Shown here: piece after piece, positions 32,094 to 43,374 of the stretch
Layout: each line of letters starts with the position of its first letter
Numbering within the stretch: the stretch's first letter is position 1
Source: Mesostigma viride
Lineage: Eukaryota; Streptophyta; Mesostigmatophyceae; Mesostigmatales; Mesostigmataceae
Assembly: GCA_009746045.1 (NCBI GenBank)
Contig: RPFO01000076.1
Span: 3,716,420 to 3,780,419, forward strand
Length of the DNA: 64,000 bases
Direction of reading: 5' to 3'
The notes under the pieces: generated by a model
What the model was told of the DNA's origin: nothing
Database searches by the model: none
What the model saw: the letters and a program-made list of their open reading frames with translations, nothing else
Translations under genes and position numbers: made by a program

Positions 32094-33264
32094 GTATTCC
32101 TGCCCGTGCTCCGATCCCGTCCTACGACCCGGTCGACGACGTACCGGACTTGTGTCCCAGCGACAATGGTGAGGAACCCGCCGACGACAACGCGGGTGAT
32201 GATTCGCTCCCTCCGTGGGCTCGATATGTTGAGGTGAGTGGTCCCCGCCGTCCTGGCGGTAAAGACCGCAAACCTCCCGCTTTGCCCACGCTTTCTGTCA
32301 CTAGACTGACGCTCGATTGTACAGCCCAACAGATTCTTGATTGGAAACACTCATTGTATCAGGAATTTTCTCTGTGGGAGGAATACCACGATTGGCGTCT
32401 GTCTGACTCTGTTAAGATAGGCCTCATTCGCACCCGTGCTCTTGACCGTGCTGTCGCCTCTCTCCTGGGATGTGAAGAAGTAGCCTCCCATACGTACCCT
32501 GGTTCGGTTGCTGAGCTGATGGCGCGCATAGAGCGTCGTTGTATTCCCCCTGACGCCGACCGCCGCGAGCGGTTGGAATTCGGTCGCCTCCGTCAAGGCC
32601 AGCGCCATGTTTCGGCATATATGACCGACTTTGACCTGCGCCTGGCTCGCCTTAAGGACGTCTCAGGTGCCGAGGCCCGCGCCCGCTTTCTTGAAGGTTT
32701 GCATCCAGCACTCCTCGCTGAGGTCTTCCGCCACTTTTCTGAAAGCCGATGGCAGGACCTGCAGCTGCGGCAGATTCGCCCCTATCTCCTTCGAGTCGCG
32801 GACCTCATCATGCCACAACAACGCACGGCCCGCGCGAGCGTGAATCAGTTAGGCGTAACCCCGACCAGGACGAGTTTGTAGATGAGCTTCAGATCCCCTT
32901 GCGTGTGGCCGAGTTGGCTGTGATGGATGCCTCGCGCATCCGCTGCTATCACTGTCAGGAAATTGGGCATATCAAGCGTGCTTGCCCTCGTTTCCTTGCC
33001 GGCGCCCCGGCTACCGCTGATACAATGCCGCAGCGCTCTCCGGCTCCGACCGGCCGCCCCGTTCCTTTTCAGCGCCCGACCAATACCCTACCAACGGCTG
33101 GTCCGACTCAGCGTGCGCCGCGCCCGCTGAATGAGGTGGATGTTCAACCGCAGGACCCCGCTGGCAGCCTACCCGCCGACGAGCCGCCTTCCGGTCTACT
33201 CGGTGGTAAGGCGGTGTTCGACTCTTTCTCCCGTGACCCGCCTTTGGGGGAGGGGGAAGAGTAG
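32094..33264 (+). pseudogene. Element B gag, capsid and zinc-knuckle part
   Basis: Continuation after element A. The capsid-like retrotransposon gag domain (about 32270-32800) has LRQGQRHVSAYMTDFDLRLARL and GAEARARFLEGLHPALLAEV, close to the A gag. A frameshift near 32865 leads to the CCHC knuckle CYHCQEIGHIKRAC (about 32942-32985) and a Pro-rich tail ending at 33264. Gag packages the RNA; the knuckle binds nucleic acid. Confidence 0.8.
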
Positions 33265-33284
33265 ACCGCCAAGACGGGGGCACC

Positions 33285-33860
33285 TTGCGGTCAGACCCCG
33301 CCCCAGTATTTTTGCCAGTATATACCACGCGACTGGGCGAAGCGACCCCACCCTCACCTCCTCGCGTGCGCCCCTTGCTTCTTTTTACAGCAGGACTCCC
33401 AGTGCCTGCGACCGTCACCGACCCAACCCTCGCCACCACCGAGGTTATGACGGTAAAGCTATTAGTAGATAACGGTGCTGCCTGCACCTTCGTGAGTGAT
33501 GCCCTTGTACAGCGCCTAGGATTAACTCCAGTCCCACATGATGTTCCTGTTGCCATCCACTATGCGGATGGGCGAACGAGTGTCTCCACAGGAACTGTGA
33601 AGCTGCGACCTGTTGTGAACGGGACCCCAATTGATGTCCTTGCCACTGTCGGCCCGATTATAGCAGCCGATATATTGCTAGGATTAGACTGGCTGCAAGA
33701 CAACAAGGTACAGATTAACCATGACACCATGATTGTCTGGTTCCCCGACGGCACCCACTGGCTCCCGACAGGTACTATGATGTTACCCAGGCCACTGTGG
33801 TGGACGTTACGCAAGCTGTTGATCCTTGTCATATTCGCTCCCTGGACGAAGTCCTCATGA
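33285..33860 (+). pseudogene. Element B Pol: aspartic protease segment
   Basis: Retropepsin-like domain from about residue 50: catalytic triplet in LLVDNGAACTFV (residue 62), VAIHYADGRT, TVGPIIAADILLGLDW. The triplet reads Asp-Asn-Gly where A and nearly all relatives have Asp-Ser/Thr-Gly. A frameshift near 33780 separates it from RT (33797 onward). Confidence 0.82.
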
Positions 33861-34972
33861 CCCGTGAGGAACTTCGTGAGCTGGTCAAACAGGAAGGAGA
33901 GCTTCAGTGTTTTGTATTGCAGCTTATGGCTGACCCGGCATGCATCGATCCCCTCGTCGCTGCTCTGAACGAGATGGGCATAGGATTCACAACAGAGGAA
34001 CAGGCCCGCTTTGATAAGATCATCGATTCCTCCAAGACGTTTGAGGAGCGAACACCTGCTTATCCCCCGGCCCGCGCTGTGCTCCATCGCATTCATCTCA
34101 AACCAGGTGCGGCACCCACACACTCACCAATGTATAGAATGGGCCCAAGCGAGCTCAAGGAGCTCAAGCAAATCCTCATTTCCCTGCTAGACTCTGGTCT
34201 TATAGAACCCAGTAATAGTCCCTTCTCCGCAGGTGTCCTTCTGGTCCCCAAGCCCAACGGCAAGTGGCGACTAGTTACGGACTACCGAAAGCTGAATGAT
34301 ATTACCATCAAGTCAAAATACCCCCTTCCTAGGATAGATGACATTTTCAACAAAGTCCAAGGTGCAACGTGCTTTACTGTCCTAGATTGTGCAGATGGCT
34401 TTTGGCAGTTGCGTATCGCTCCCGAAGATTGCGCAAAAACGGCCTTCGCCACCCCATTCGGCCACTATCAATTCAGAGTAGCAGCCATCGGTCTCTGTAA
34501 TTCTCCTGCCAGCTTTCAGATGTTGATGAATGAAGTTCTACGTCCTGTCATGGGCACGTCTCTACTGCCCCAAGTGCCTCAGGACCTCAAAGACCCAGAT
34601 CCAACTGCTGCTCCTGTCCCCATTGCACCTCACAAACGACAATGCGCTGTACCATATATGGACGACATCCTCATTTATTCTCGAACCTTTGATGATCATT
34701 GTGAGGATGTACAAGCTGTTCTCGACATTATGGAAGCCAACCATTTGTGGGCCCGCCGAGCCAAGGTTCGTGCTGGCCGAAGTGTACCATTTCTCGGCCA
34801 CATCCTGTCCGATAAGGGTGTCGCCACAGATCCTGAGAAAATCGCATCTGTACAAGAATGGCCTGTCCCAACGGACGTCAAGAGCATTCGTAGCTTCCTA
34901 GAATGGCATCCTACTATAGGCGATTTATCCCCCGCTTTGCAACCATTGCCGCTCCGATTAATCACCTCTTGA
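33797..34972 (+). pseudogene. Element B Pol: reverse transcriptase
   Basis: 391-residue frame with all main RT blocks: LVTDYRKLNDITIKSKYPLP, FTVLDCADGFWQL (first catalytic Asp), GLCNSPASFQMLMNEVL, catalytic YMDD at about residue 287 (YMDDILIYS), and FLGHILSDKGV. The frame breaks near 34903 by loss of one G in the block equivalent to FLGIASYYRRF of A. The RNase H segment follows in another frame. Confidence 0.88.
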
Positions 34973-35546
34973 AGAAGGACGTGCCCTTTGATTGGACGCC
35001 GGAGTGCCAGCAAGCCTTTGACCTTCTCAAGTCCCGTCTGACCACAGCCCCGGTGCTTATCTTGCCTGACCCCAGCAAACATTTTGTGGTGGCGTGCGAT
35101 GCCAGCAAGGTGGCCATCGGCGGTGTGCTACTCCAGGACCATGGAAACGGCCTACAACCGATAGAGTACATCTCACGCACTATGATTCCTGCAGAGCGCA
35201 ACTACCCCGTACATCAACAAGAGCTCTTGGCTCTCGTTTACTGCTGCCATACGTGGAAACACCATCTGCTGGGCGCGCACTTTGATGTGGCCATGAGTGA
35301 GACCAATGAGGCAGACCCGTATCGCCTGATAATTCATACGGACCACCGCCCTTTAACACACGTGCTGACACAACCCAATCTGGTGCCCCGCATGGCCCGT
35401 TGGCTGGAATTTCTAGCCCAGTTTGCCCCTTTTAAAATCCAATATGTAAAGGGGGCTGAAAACATTGTCCCAGACGCGCTGTCCCGGCGCTCTGACTATT
35501 TCTTTTACTCTGACATGGACGTGCTGAATACCACGGTGGTCCCCTC
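34903..35546 (+). pseudogene. Element B Pol: RNase H, cut by element C
   Basis: Connection and RNase H: FVVACDASKVAIGG (Asp), ERNYPVHQQELLALVY (Glu), IHTDHRPLTHVL (Asp), and QYVKGAENIVPDALSRR. Continuous to NTTVVPS, where element C begins at 35547; the polyprotein resumes at 43375 in the same phase when one 5-bp target copy is removed. Confidence 0.87.
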
Positions 35547-36162
35547 AGTTGTATGAGAGTGAATGCCTTGAATTCCGCCATGGTTCTTGCAGGAAGTTGC
35601 CTTTATTAATAACAGGGAACACAGACGTAAGTCACGTCACTTCCAAGACTGCACGCAGCACAGACGACAGGGTCGCAGTGCCAAGAGAACGTGCACGCAA
35701 GAACTAGCGTCCCGGTGCGACCAAGTCACACATATAGGTTGTTAGGGACGCGTCCAAGTATTCAGCTGCACTGTCACAGCTGAACTGTCAATCAATTGAT
35801 TACACAGACTCTGGCACGCCTTTGGCGCGGAGATCTATCAATTGTCCATACGGCTAGTCCTGTGGACCTATCCGTACACTACTCAGCATCAATTGTCTCA
35901 TAGGTCCTGGCGCGCTACAGCGCGCCTACCTATCAATTGACCATCAAGTCCTGTACAAGTCCTGTCAACGTCCTGCGGACTATCAAAGTGACACTTGTAC
36001 ATCCTGTGTCCGTACGCGCCCACAGTGGCGCGCCGGGTACTGTCGGCACAGCCTAGGAAACGTCATAACTTTTACGTTCCTTAACCAAATGAGGCGTTCA
36101 AGGTGCCGTTGGAAAGAGCGTAACAATCTCTATCCATCTAACGTAAATCCTTTACGTTAACT
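35547..36162 (-). repeat. Element C 3' LTR
   Basis: 616 bp; contains several CAATTGA palindromes (for example near 35793 and 35936). Confidence 0.9.
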
Positions 36163-37112
36163 CCAATCCCTTCTTTTCTTTAGGGATCACATCCCCTGCC
36201 AGGGACCCTTGAAGTAGCTTGAAATGTCCTTCACTCCAGCTTGAAGCTTGAACAGATGTCTTTAATGGCCATTGCCATTCCCCCAGCCTTTTCTTTTAAG
36301 GAACTGGAAAAGAAACAGATCTGCCACAGGGAAAACCATTCCATGAGAAATGGATAAAAACCTATGGAAGTGGCATTACAGAGTACCACCAGATATTAGA
36401 AGCACACAAAATTAAATACATACAGGTTAATTCTATGAGGTCTTCTCCAGGAATTAATCCCATCACCTCGGTAGAGCCTCCAGTACAATGACCTTCTGGC
36501 GGTGAGTTACATTAATCCCAGATACTAATCCCATAAAACCCAGTACATATTCAATATAAGTACAATAAATCCATGACAATTAAAATACCACTTGACAAAG
36601 TAAGGCGTATTACAATAGTTTGCCTGTCATTCTCTCAACAGGGGTCTATTGGCGCCCGTCTTACGGCGCCCGTCTACTTGCCAGATGGTAAACTGCCACA
36701 GCAAACAAATGACAAAATGAAACACATAGGCAACAATTAAATCCTGCCCTGGGGAACTAGGGAAGTCTGAACAGGCAAACACCTGAACAGGCCAGCTTGT
36801 AGAAACATAATACCAGGGAATCGAACCCCGCCCTATAAACCCCAGAATAAAGGTTCCCAGACCATTGTGAGAGGTATGTACAAATATACATTTCTTTTAA
36901 AATAGAATACATGGTCTGTAATGGACCTGTCAACCTTGTGTAGTCAACAGCATGAACCCCAGCCAAAACCTGGCTGTATCCTGATTAAAATCAGAGTGAG
37001 TGTACCATGGTCCATGAGCCTTAGTACAGACTAAAATACAGGTATTATGCCAGTCACAATGCTGACACTACCACACAATCTGCTCTCCAATGCCCTATAA
37101 CCATGCACCAGC
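36163..37112 (-). other. Element C 3' untranslated region
   Basis: 950 bp between the RNase H stop and the 3' LTR. No gene is recognised. The polypurine tract is at the LTR edge. Confidence 0.65.
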
Positions 37113-37856
37113 TTAGACAGCTTGCTGAGATGGGTCCATCAGAGACTGAAGAACCTTGTATTGCACTGCTGCCTTCTGCACTAGCTTGGTCAAAGCATCA
37201 GCAGGATTGTCAACCCCAGGGATATGCTCAATATTGGCCAAGGAGGACAACTCCTTAAGAAGGAGATAATCCAAGTCCCTACTTCTGGCCATCTGCCTGT
37301 GCACAAACTGCACCATCCCCATGGAGTCTGTTTTTAGAAGAGTGGTAACCTGAAGTGGCCAAGGAGTGTTAGAAGTCATCTGATGAAGCAACTCCTTCAG
37401 ATAAAGGCTTGTGTGAATGCCTTCACAAATAGCCCTGCATTCTGCCACATCACTGCTGACAGCCACCCGTTTGTGCAGGCGACTAAACCAGCTCACCAAA
37501 CTCCCCAGGCCTTCCTGTCTGAGCACAAAGAGCCCTGCAGCCCTGCCCCTGACCTTGGAGACCTGCCTGCTGTCCATTGAGCTATCCACATACAGCTCCA
37601 TGCAAATGGGTTGTGATAAATCCACTGCAGACAACAGAATGCCAGATGAAGCCCTGACCTGATCAGCCACCTTGGCAGACCCTAGCTCCACCAGCATGTC
37701 ATCAGGCAACCTGGCTATGACCATAAGGTCTGGCCTGGAAATGCCTGCCACCCAAGCAACCATGCCCCTCACCATGGGACACAGTGCCTGTGTGATGGTT
37801 GGAGGAAGCTTGCTAATGAGGGTCTCTTGATAATCATTGCCCCCCACCAGCAGCAT
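37113..37856 (-). pseudogene. Element C Pol: RNase H
   Basis: 247 residues. Copia-type link GISRPDLMVIARL, then RNase H with Asp in CMELYVDSSMDSR, Glu in SDVAECRAI, Asp in LLKTDSMGMV, and the ending IEHIPGVDNPADALTKL, typical of Copia RNase H (HIPG...N.ADALTK). Stops at 37113. Confidence 0.82.
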
Positions 37857-38280
37857 ACGCCACTCCCCCCCTTCTTCACCAGTGTGGCCTCCATGCCCAC
37901 AAACAGCAGAGGCTCATTCTCCACCTGCCATTGCTCCCTACCCAGAGGAAACTTGGACTTAATGATGGAGATCAGCTCCTTAAGCCACGACGTGGGAGCT
38001 ATCAGATGTAGGTCATCCCCGTGCAGCGAAGCATACACTGGCAGGCCTTCCCATTGCCCCAGAAACAGACAGGGGTCTACAGGAGAGACCTTCAAGTTGC
38101 AATGCTCCTTCAGGAAACGGTTGAGAGTCTCCCTCCAGATTATTGGACTTGACCTCAGGCCCTCCAGGCCCTTGAGGATTTTAAGGAACTCCGTGTGGAT
38201 GTCCCTTTTCCATACAGCAGGCACCCTAACATAGAAAGGCGTCTTGCCCTCCCACTTTTCCTGTGCCACATCTGCATCCC
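37769..38280 (-). pseudogene. Element C Pol: C-terminal RT segment
   Basis: Continues RT after the frameshift: KTPFYVRVP, GLEGLRSSPIIWRETLNRFL, the Copia-type VDPCLFLG, then ASLHGDDLHLIAP at the position of the catalytic YVDD. The first two residues differ from the usual motif, but both catalytic Asp are kept. A further frameshift near 37860 in a C-rich run leads to RNase H. Confidence 0.75.
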
Positions 38281-40596
38281 CTCCAGAAATGCCCTCTTGA
38301 AGTCTACCACCACTGAGCCATAGTCCAAGCCCTTGTTGAGAAGGCCTAGAAATACACACAGCAGCAGCCTCCAAGTGTCATGCAACATGCCAGGGGTATA
38401 CAACTCCTCAGCAGTGCACTCACCAGTACCCTTGAACTCATTCAGCACTGGCCTGACATGTGGTACCTTGACCCCGTCCACCTCCTTCATCTTGATGACA
38501 AACTTGAGCTTGAGTAGACGTCGTGCAGGAGGCAGGTCATTGACAGGTTCCACGCATTTCTTGGAGATCCAGTCCTCCCCAGATTTAATCAGACCCAGTG
38601 TGACCTGGGGACACATAATGGGAGAGGACATGAGCTTCACCAGGCCTTGGTAGTTGATAGGGCTGTGTCCAGCAAGTGAGTGAGGACCAATGCCCAAACT
38701 GCTTGGATGACTAGCAGCTGGCAATATGAGGTCATCAACCAAGGGCTCCTGCCCCTGGCACACTTGCACACGCTTAACCGTCCTGGTTACTGCACGTGAT
38801 AGGTGAGTGGTCCTGAAATTAATCAGTGGGACCTGACCAGCCCCTTCCTTAGTCAGGAGAGAGGACGTGATCACTACCCCATCCTGGCATAGGAAATTCT
38901 GCCCCAGAAGAGCAGGTCCTTGATAGCCCTCCAAGACACAAAAAGCAGTGTCCTGTCCAAGGATAGGAATGAATACCTCACCCAGTACCTTCACGTGTAC
39001 CCCGCCACTGAAGTCAGACACAAACTGATAGCTGGGTTCAGACATGCTGTACCCTGCTGCAGCCCTGGTCCCAATGATGGAAACCTGAGAATTAGTGTCT
39101 ACCTCTAAGGCAGTGTCCAGCCCCAGATTGCCATGCCACCTGAGCTTGGCTACCTTGGGCTGCTTCTTGGCTCTTTGTAGAGCCCCAATCAATCCAGCCA
39201 AACTTGTCCCCCTGGGCTTGGTTAGTGCCTTGGGCTTGACAGTTGACTCCCCAGCTGTTGACCTTGCAGCCTGTTCAACAAGTACCTCTGCAACCTGGCC
39301 AGGGCTGACAGATTCCCCTGCAACAGATGTGGTCGTTGCGTCAGTGATGTCACTTGGGACCTGAAAATCCTGCAGATCCTGTGAGCCTTGTGCCTGACTG
39401 CCCTCATTCATCAGGTTAGGCTTGACATATGACCAACTCAGCCGGTGCACATGCTTTGGTTCGTCCTCCATGCTGACCAAGCATGCGTGGCTAGCTTCAT
39501 CAACCTGGGTAACCACCCCAGGACTCCAGCTACCACGTTTGCCATAAAGGCTAGGTTCCTTCCAAGCTAGGACCTTCTGACCCACTTGTGGCTCCAGCAT
39601 CTTCCAACCCCGGTCCTTCTCCCTCAGCTTGGCAAAGGTGACATGTGCAGCATGTTTCCAGCCCTCCAGCACATGTGGTGGGCACAGGCCATGATATAGA
39701 CCCATTGGGCTGACAGCAACTCCATCATAGTAGAAGTTAACCCTGCTGTTCAGCTGCTGCTCCACGTTCCTCAGCCATGCACTCCTGACAAGTGCAGGTG
39801 CAGACAAGGGTACCCAGTCTTCAGAGATGATCAATTTCTTGACCTCCTGGATTGCCCTCTCGATAGCACCCTGCTGCCCATGAGCCTCCCTAGGTGTAAC
39901 CAGCAACTCAGGAAGGGTAGGATCACCCTTGAGATGCTGAAACTGCATGTCCACCTGGATCCTTGTGGTAGGAAACTTGGCTCTTACATTCTGCAGGGCA
40001 GCCAGCAAGTACCTGTTCTTCATAGAAGGTAAATGCTCTAGCACCTTGTATTTCGTGTACCTGTCCACGCACACCAACAGTTGCATGCCCCTGATGTGTT
40101 GGATATCACACTGCAGATCACCAATGCTCTGAGGTAGAGCTTTGGCATGTGATTTCCTGGGCTTGTTGGAGGACAACTGGCACTTACACCGTGAGGCAGC
40201 TTGCTGACACGCCTTAAGAAGGGGTGCCCTGCCCATACGGAAGGCAAAGTTGTTTGACAGAGAAGTGGCATGCCCAAACATGTTGTGGATTCGGGCACCC
40301 AACTCCTGGTACACAGAGGAAGCAGTCCCTGGCACAGTCAGGACTGTGCTGTCAGGTTGTCCAGCATCACCATGCTGACTTCCATCCTGTTCTGACTCAG
40401 AGCCTGAGTCACCCTGCTCATGCCCAACACCTGGACCGCCAGCAGGGACCACATGCATACCACCAGAGGCCTTCACACCCCTCTGTGGTTGTACATTGGT
40501 TTCTCTCAAAATGAGAGGTCCACCCTCGTGCCCAGCACGAGGATGCATGGGGTCAGACATTCTTACAGCTGCATCAGCTGTCAAGGACGTCTTCAT
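38155..40596 (-). pseudogene. Element C Pol: integrase, protease-like domain, N-terminal RT
   Basis: 813 residues in one frame. Order: Ser/Gly-rich start; integrase zinc-binding part (IHNMFGH ... RCKC, about 95-140); integrase core with D,D,E in LQCDIQHIRG, IQVDMQF and GQQGAIERAIQEV (about 155-250); C-terminal barrel (GQKVLAWKEPSLYGKRGSW). A retropepsin-like segment follows at about 485-590, with EVDTNSQVSIIG (Asp-Thr-Asn) and PALLGQNFLCQDGVV. RT begins near 650 (RRLLKLKFVIKMKEVDG; VVVDFKRAFLEG, catalytic Asp). In Copia elements protease precedes integrase, so the order here is unusual. A frameshift near 38280 interrupts RT. Confidence 0.78.
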
Positions 40597-40737
40597 AGGA
40601 ACCTGTACCTCTCCAGGTGACCTGGGGCCACCCTGAACCTGGAGATCACCCTCTTGTTGCCCAGATATAAAATCTGCATTGGAGCACCTGGCCTCCCCCT
40701 GGGTGAATTAAGGTGTGTAGGGGTTGCCTCAGACAGT

Positions 40738-41846
40738 CACTGCTCCTTGTTGTCTTCTTGCTGACTGCCCTTTGAAGGCTGGCCTGCCTGGGACTTGTTG
40801 TTCTTCTTGTTGTTGTTGTTATTCTTGTTGCTGCCCTGGCCCTGGGACTTCTTGAAGCTGGGACACTCCTTCTTGATGTGCCCCCACCCCTTGCACAGGT
40901 AGCATTGTATCTTTGACTTGCCCTGGCCTCCTCCCCCGTTGTCAGGCGCGTTGCCCTGCTTGGGCTTACCACCCACCCGCCTGAACACCGACTTGGAGTG
41001 TGACCTCCTGTCAGAGTCGGGTGAATGATCGCCCTTGCGCTTGTTATGGTTGCCCCTCGTCCTCCCTGGCTTCTGTCAGCCTCAGACGTCTTGGAGCCCC
41101 CTGGGCACGCCCACCTGCGTGGGTAGCCTTCACTGCTGGCACTCCCCCTCAAACAGCTCCTCTGCCTCGAGTGCTTGTTTGATTATGACCTTGTAGGCCT
41201 TGAGGGTTGAGTGTGGGGCACACATGACCTTTAAGGAGCCACGTGTCGCCTTATCCAGCCCAGAAACCTTGAGCCAGTTGGTCAGGGCTATGTTATCAGC
41301 AACATTAAAGCCGTGAGCCCTGCCCTCCTCAACCATTTTACAATAGTTAAGGAAGTTCTGGATCAGGTCTCCCTTGACCTCCCACCCCTGGTATTTATCC
41401 TGCCAATGGATCCCCACTTTCTTCCTCTGATCCTCTAGCAGTTCCTTTAACTCTGCCACGTAGCTGGACCAGGCCTTGTTGGCCTTCTTACACTCTCTAG
41501 TGAGGTCCTTTATCTGATCTGTACATTTGCCAAAAGTCTGGCTACCTATCCAGATCTGGTAATAGTTTGTACCACCGTACAAACTTGGAAACCCCTCTAG
41601 CCCCTCCACAAACTCCTCAGCCTGCTTGGGCTTTGTGTCTGACGTGACAGGTTGCAGTTGATTCACAATAAGCAAACCCTGGGTAGTGAGATCATAACCA
41701 AGAACAGCTTGTGCATTATTATTATTGTGATGAAGGTTGGTAATCTCTCCGGTAACCCCCACGTCATCTACGTGAGCGGTCCCACTACCAGCACCACCAT
41801 GATTCCCACTGGCTGGGGCACCTTTGCTACGGCGCCCGTTTGCCAT
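40738..41846 (-). pseudogene. Element C Gag with CCHC zinc knuckle
   Basis: First frame 41846-41130 (238 residues): Asn-rich start, then a UBN2/Copia-type Gag pattern with WQDKYQGWEVKGDLIQNFL and LTNWLKVSGLDKATRGSL. A frameshift near 41130 leads, through a basic segment, to the frame 40988-40737 with the knuckle CYLCKGWGHIKKEC and an Asn/Lys/Gln-rich tail. Gag packages the element RNA. Confidence 0.75.
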
Positions 41847-42012
41847 TCTGCACTACAAGCTATTCAAAAACACCTCAGCAAAGCAGCAGAATAAAGTATG
41901 TACAAAGAATTGTCGCAACTGCCGCCTGCGCCGGTGTCGCCCCCGCCCCCGCGAATCGCCGTTGAAAATTCGACAAAAATGTCGACGAGTACTGGAAAAA
42001 AAATTGGCCGAC

Positions 42013-42729
42013 TTAGTAGTCAAGGCCCCGGAAGTCGCAGTACTCGTATGCGAACTCACGATCCTCCATATCCGGCGTGTGTGCCGGACCTGCGCCGGTA
42101 TGTATCAAAACCGGTGTGCTCCCCGTCGCGAAAGTTGCGATGCGCCGACGCGCTACGAGGCGCAGAGGATGTGTAAAAATCGACAACAATTCCCAACCCG
42201 CGGGAATCCACTCTCGCAAAGATGCGAGAAAAGCCACCAGGTTAATGAGAACCTGGCGTTCGCGACTGCGTACGCCGCGTGTGAGCAGCGACAGCAACGC
42301 GAGGTCTTGAAATAAGTTTGTCGACACCACCGGCGCACCCCCCGTGCGTAGTGATGCCCAGTTTTGTAAATTTCTTTGGTAGCCGGTGAGTGAAGAGATG
42401 GCGTTGTCCAGCTCCTCAATGGCAGTGGTGACTTCGGTCACCGACCGCAAACCTCCACGCACCTGGACCGTGAACTGCGACAAAATGTTGCGAATCTGGT
42501 CCAATGGCGTGCGTATAGCCGGCACCAACTGCGGCAAATCGGGGTCCTCGGGGAAATCCCCGAGCAATGGATGAGCTGCGCGCTGCCGACGATGAAGTTC
42601 GTCCAGCGATATCGTGACCTCGTCAAGCAATTGCTGCCACGACGGCGCAGCCGGTCTTGGTAAAGGATCAGCCGGCAGAGCGGCTATCTCCTCATCGCCG
42701 GGAATTCGGAATTCTTCAGAATTTGGCAT
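42013..42729 (-). CDS. Element C ORF1: unrecognised protein before gag
   Basis: 238 residues, intact, starting 24 bp inside the 5' LTR. Acidic Pro-rich start, then a helix-prone segment at about 28-105 with heptad-like spacing (WQQLLDEVTISLDELHRRQ; AIEELDNAISSLTGYQ), and a hydrophobic helix-like stretch at about 150-190 (LINLVAFLASLREW, GWELLSIF). The end is acidic and Tyr-rich. It resembles a structural or matrix-like protein more than an enzyme, but I recognise no family. An extra ORF at this position is not usual in Copia elements. Confidence 0.55.
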   Translation of the reverse strand: MPNSEEFRIPGDEEIAALPADPLPRPAAPSWQQLLDEVTISLDELHRRQRAAHPLLGDFPEDPDLPQLVPAIRTPLDQIRNILSQFTVQVRGGLRSVTEVTTAIEELDNAISSLTGYQRNLQNWASLRTGGAPVVSTNLFQDLALLSLLTRGVRSRERQVLINLVAFLASLREWIPAGWELLSIFTHPLRLVARRRIATFATGSTPVLIHTGAGPAHTPDMEDREFAYEYCDFRGLDY

Positions 42730-42753
42730 ATTTGGAACGAGGCGTGTAATACG

Positions 42754-43369
42754 AGTTGTATGAGAGTGAATGCCACGAATTCCGCCATGGTTCTTGCAGG
42801 AAGTTGCCTTTATTAATAACAGGGAACACAGACGTAAGTCACGTCACTTCCAAGACTGCACGCAGCACAGACGACAGGGTCGCAGTGCCAAGAGAACGTG
42901 CACGCAAGAACTAGCGTCCCGGTGCGACCAAGTCACACATATAGGTTGTTAGGGACGCGTTCAAGTATTCAGCTGCACTGTCACAGCTGAACTGTCAATC
43001 AATTGATTACACAGACTCTGGCACGCCTTTGGCGCGGAGATCTATCAATTGTCCATACGGCTAGTCCTGTGGACCTATCCGTACACTACTCAGCATCAAT
43101 TGTCTCATAGGTCCTGGCGCGCTACAGCGCGCCTACCTATCAATTGACCATCAAGTCCTGTACAAGTCCTGTCAACGTCCTGCGGACTATCAAAGTGACA
43201 CTTGTACATCCTGTGTCCGTACGCGCCCACAGTGGCGCGCCGGGTACTGTCGGCACAGCCTAGGAAACGTCATAACTTTTACGTTCCTTAACCAAATGAG
43301 GCGTTCAAGGTGCCGTTGGAAAGAGCGTAACAATCTCTATCCATCTAACGTAAATTCTTTACGTTAACT
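42754..43369 (-). repeat. Element C 5' LTR
   Basis: 616-bp partner of 35547-36162 with about four visible substitutions. Confidence 0.9.
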
Positions 43370-43374
43370 CTCTC

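Larger units (their letters stand above)
35547..43369 (-). mobile_element. Element C: divergent Copia-like LTR retrotransposon
   Basis: 616-bp LTRs at 35547-36162 and 42754-43369 start AGTTGTATG and end GTTAACT (short inverse AGTT/AACT ends, not TG/CA). They differ at about four visible positions. Target copies are CCCTC (35542-35546) and CTCTC (43370-43374), one mismatch; keeping one restores the pol frame of B. The minus-strand polypurine tract AAAGAAAAGAAGGGA is at 36166-36181. No clear primer-binding site is visible next to the 5' LTR. Gene order on the minus strand: ORF1, gag with CCHC knuckle, then integrase, protease-like, RT, RNase H. Confidence 0.88.

Noticed and set aside
5509-43369. 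Elements H and C as one family because both have 616-bp LTRs
   Set aside because: The LTR sequences, termini (TG/CA against AGTT/AACT) and primer sites are unrelated; the equal length is coincidence.
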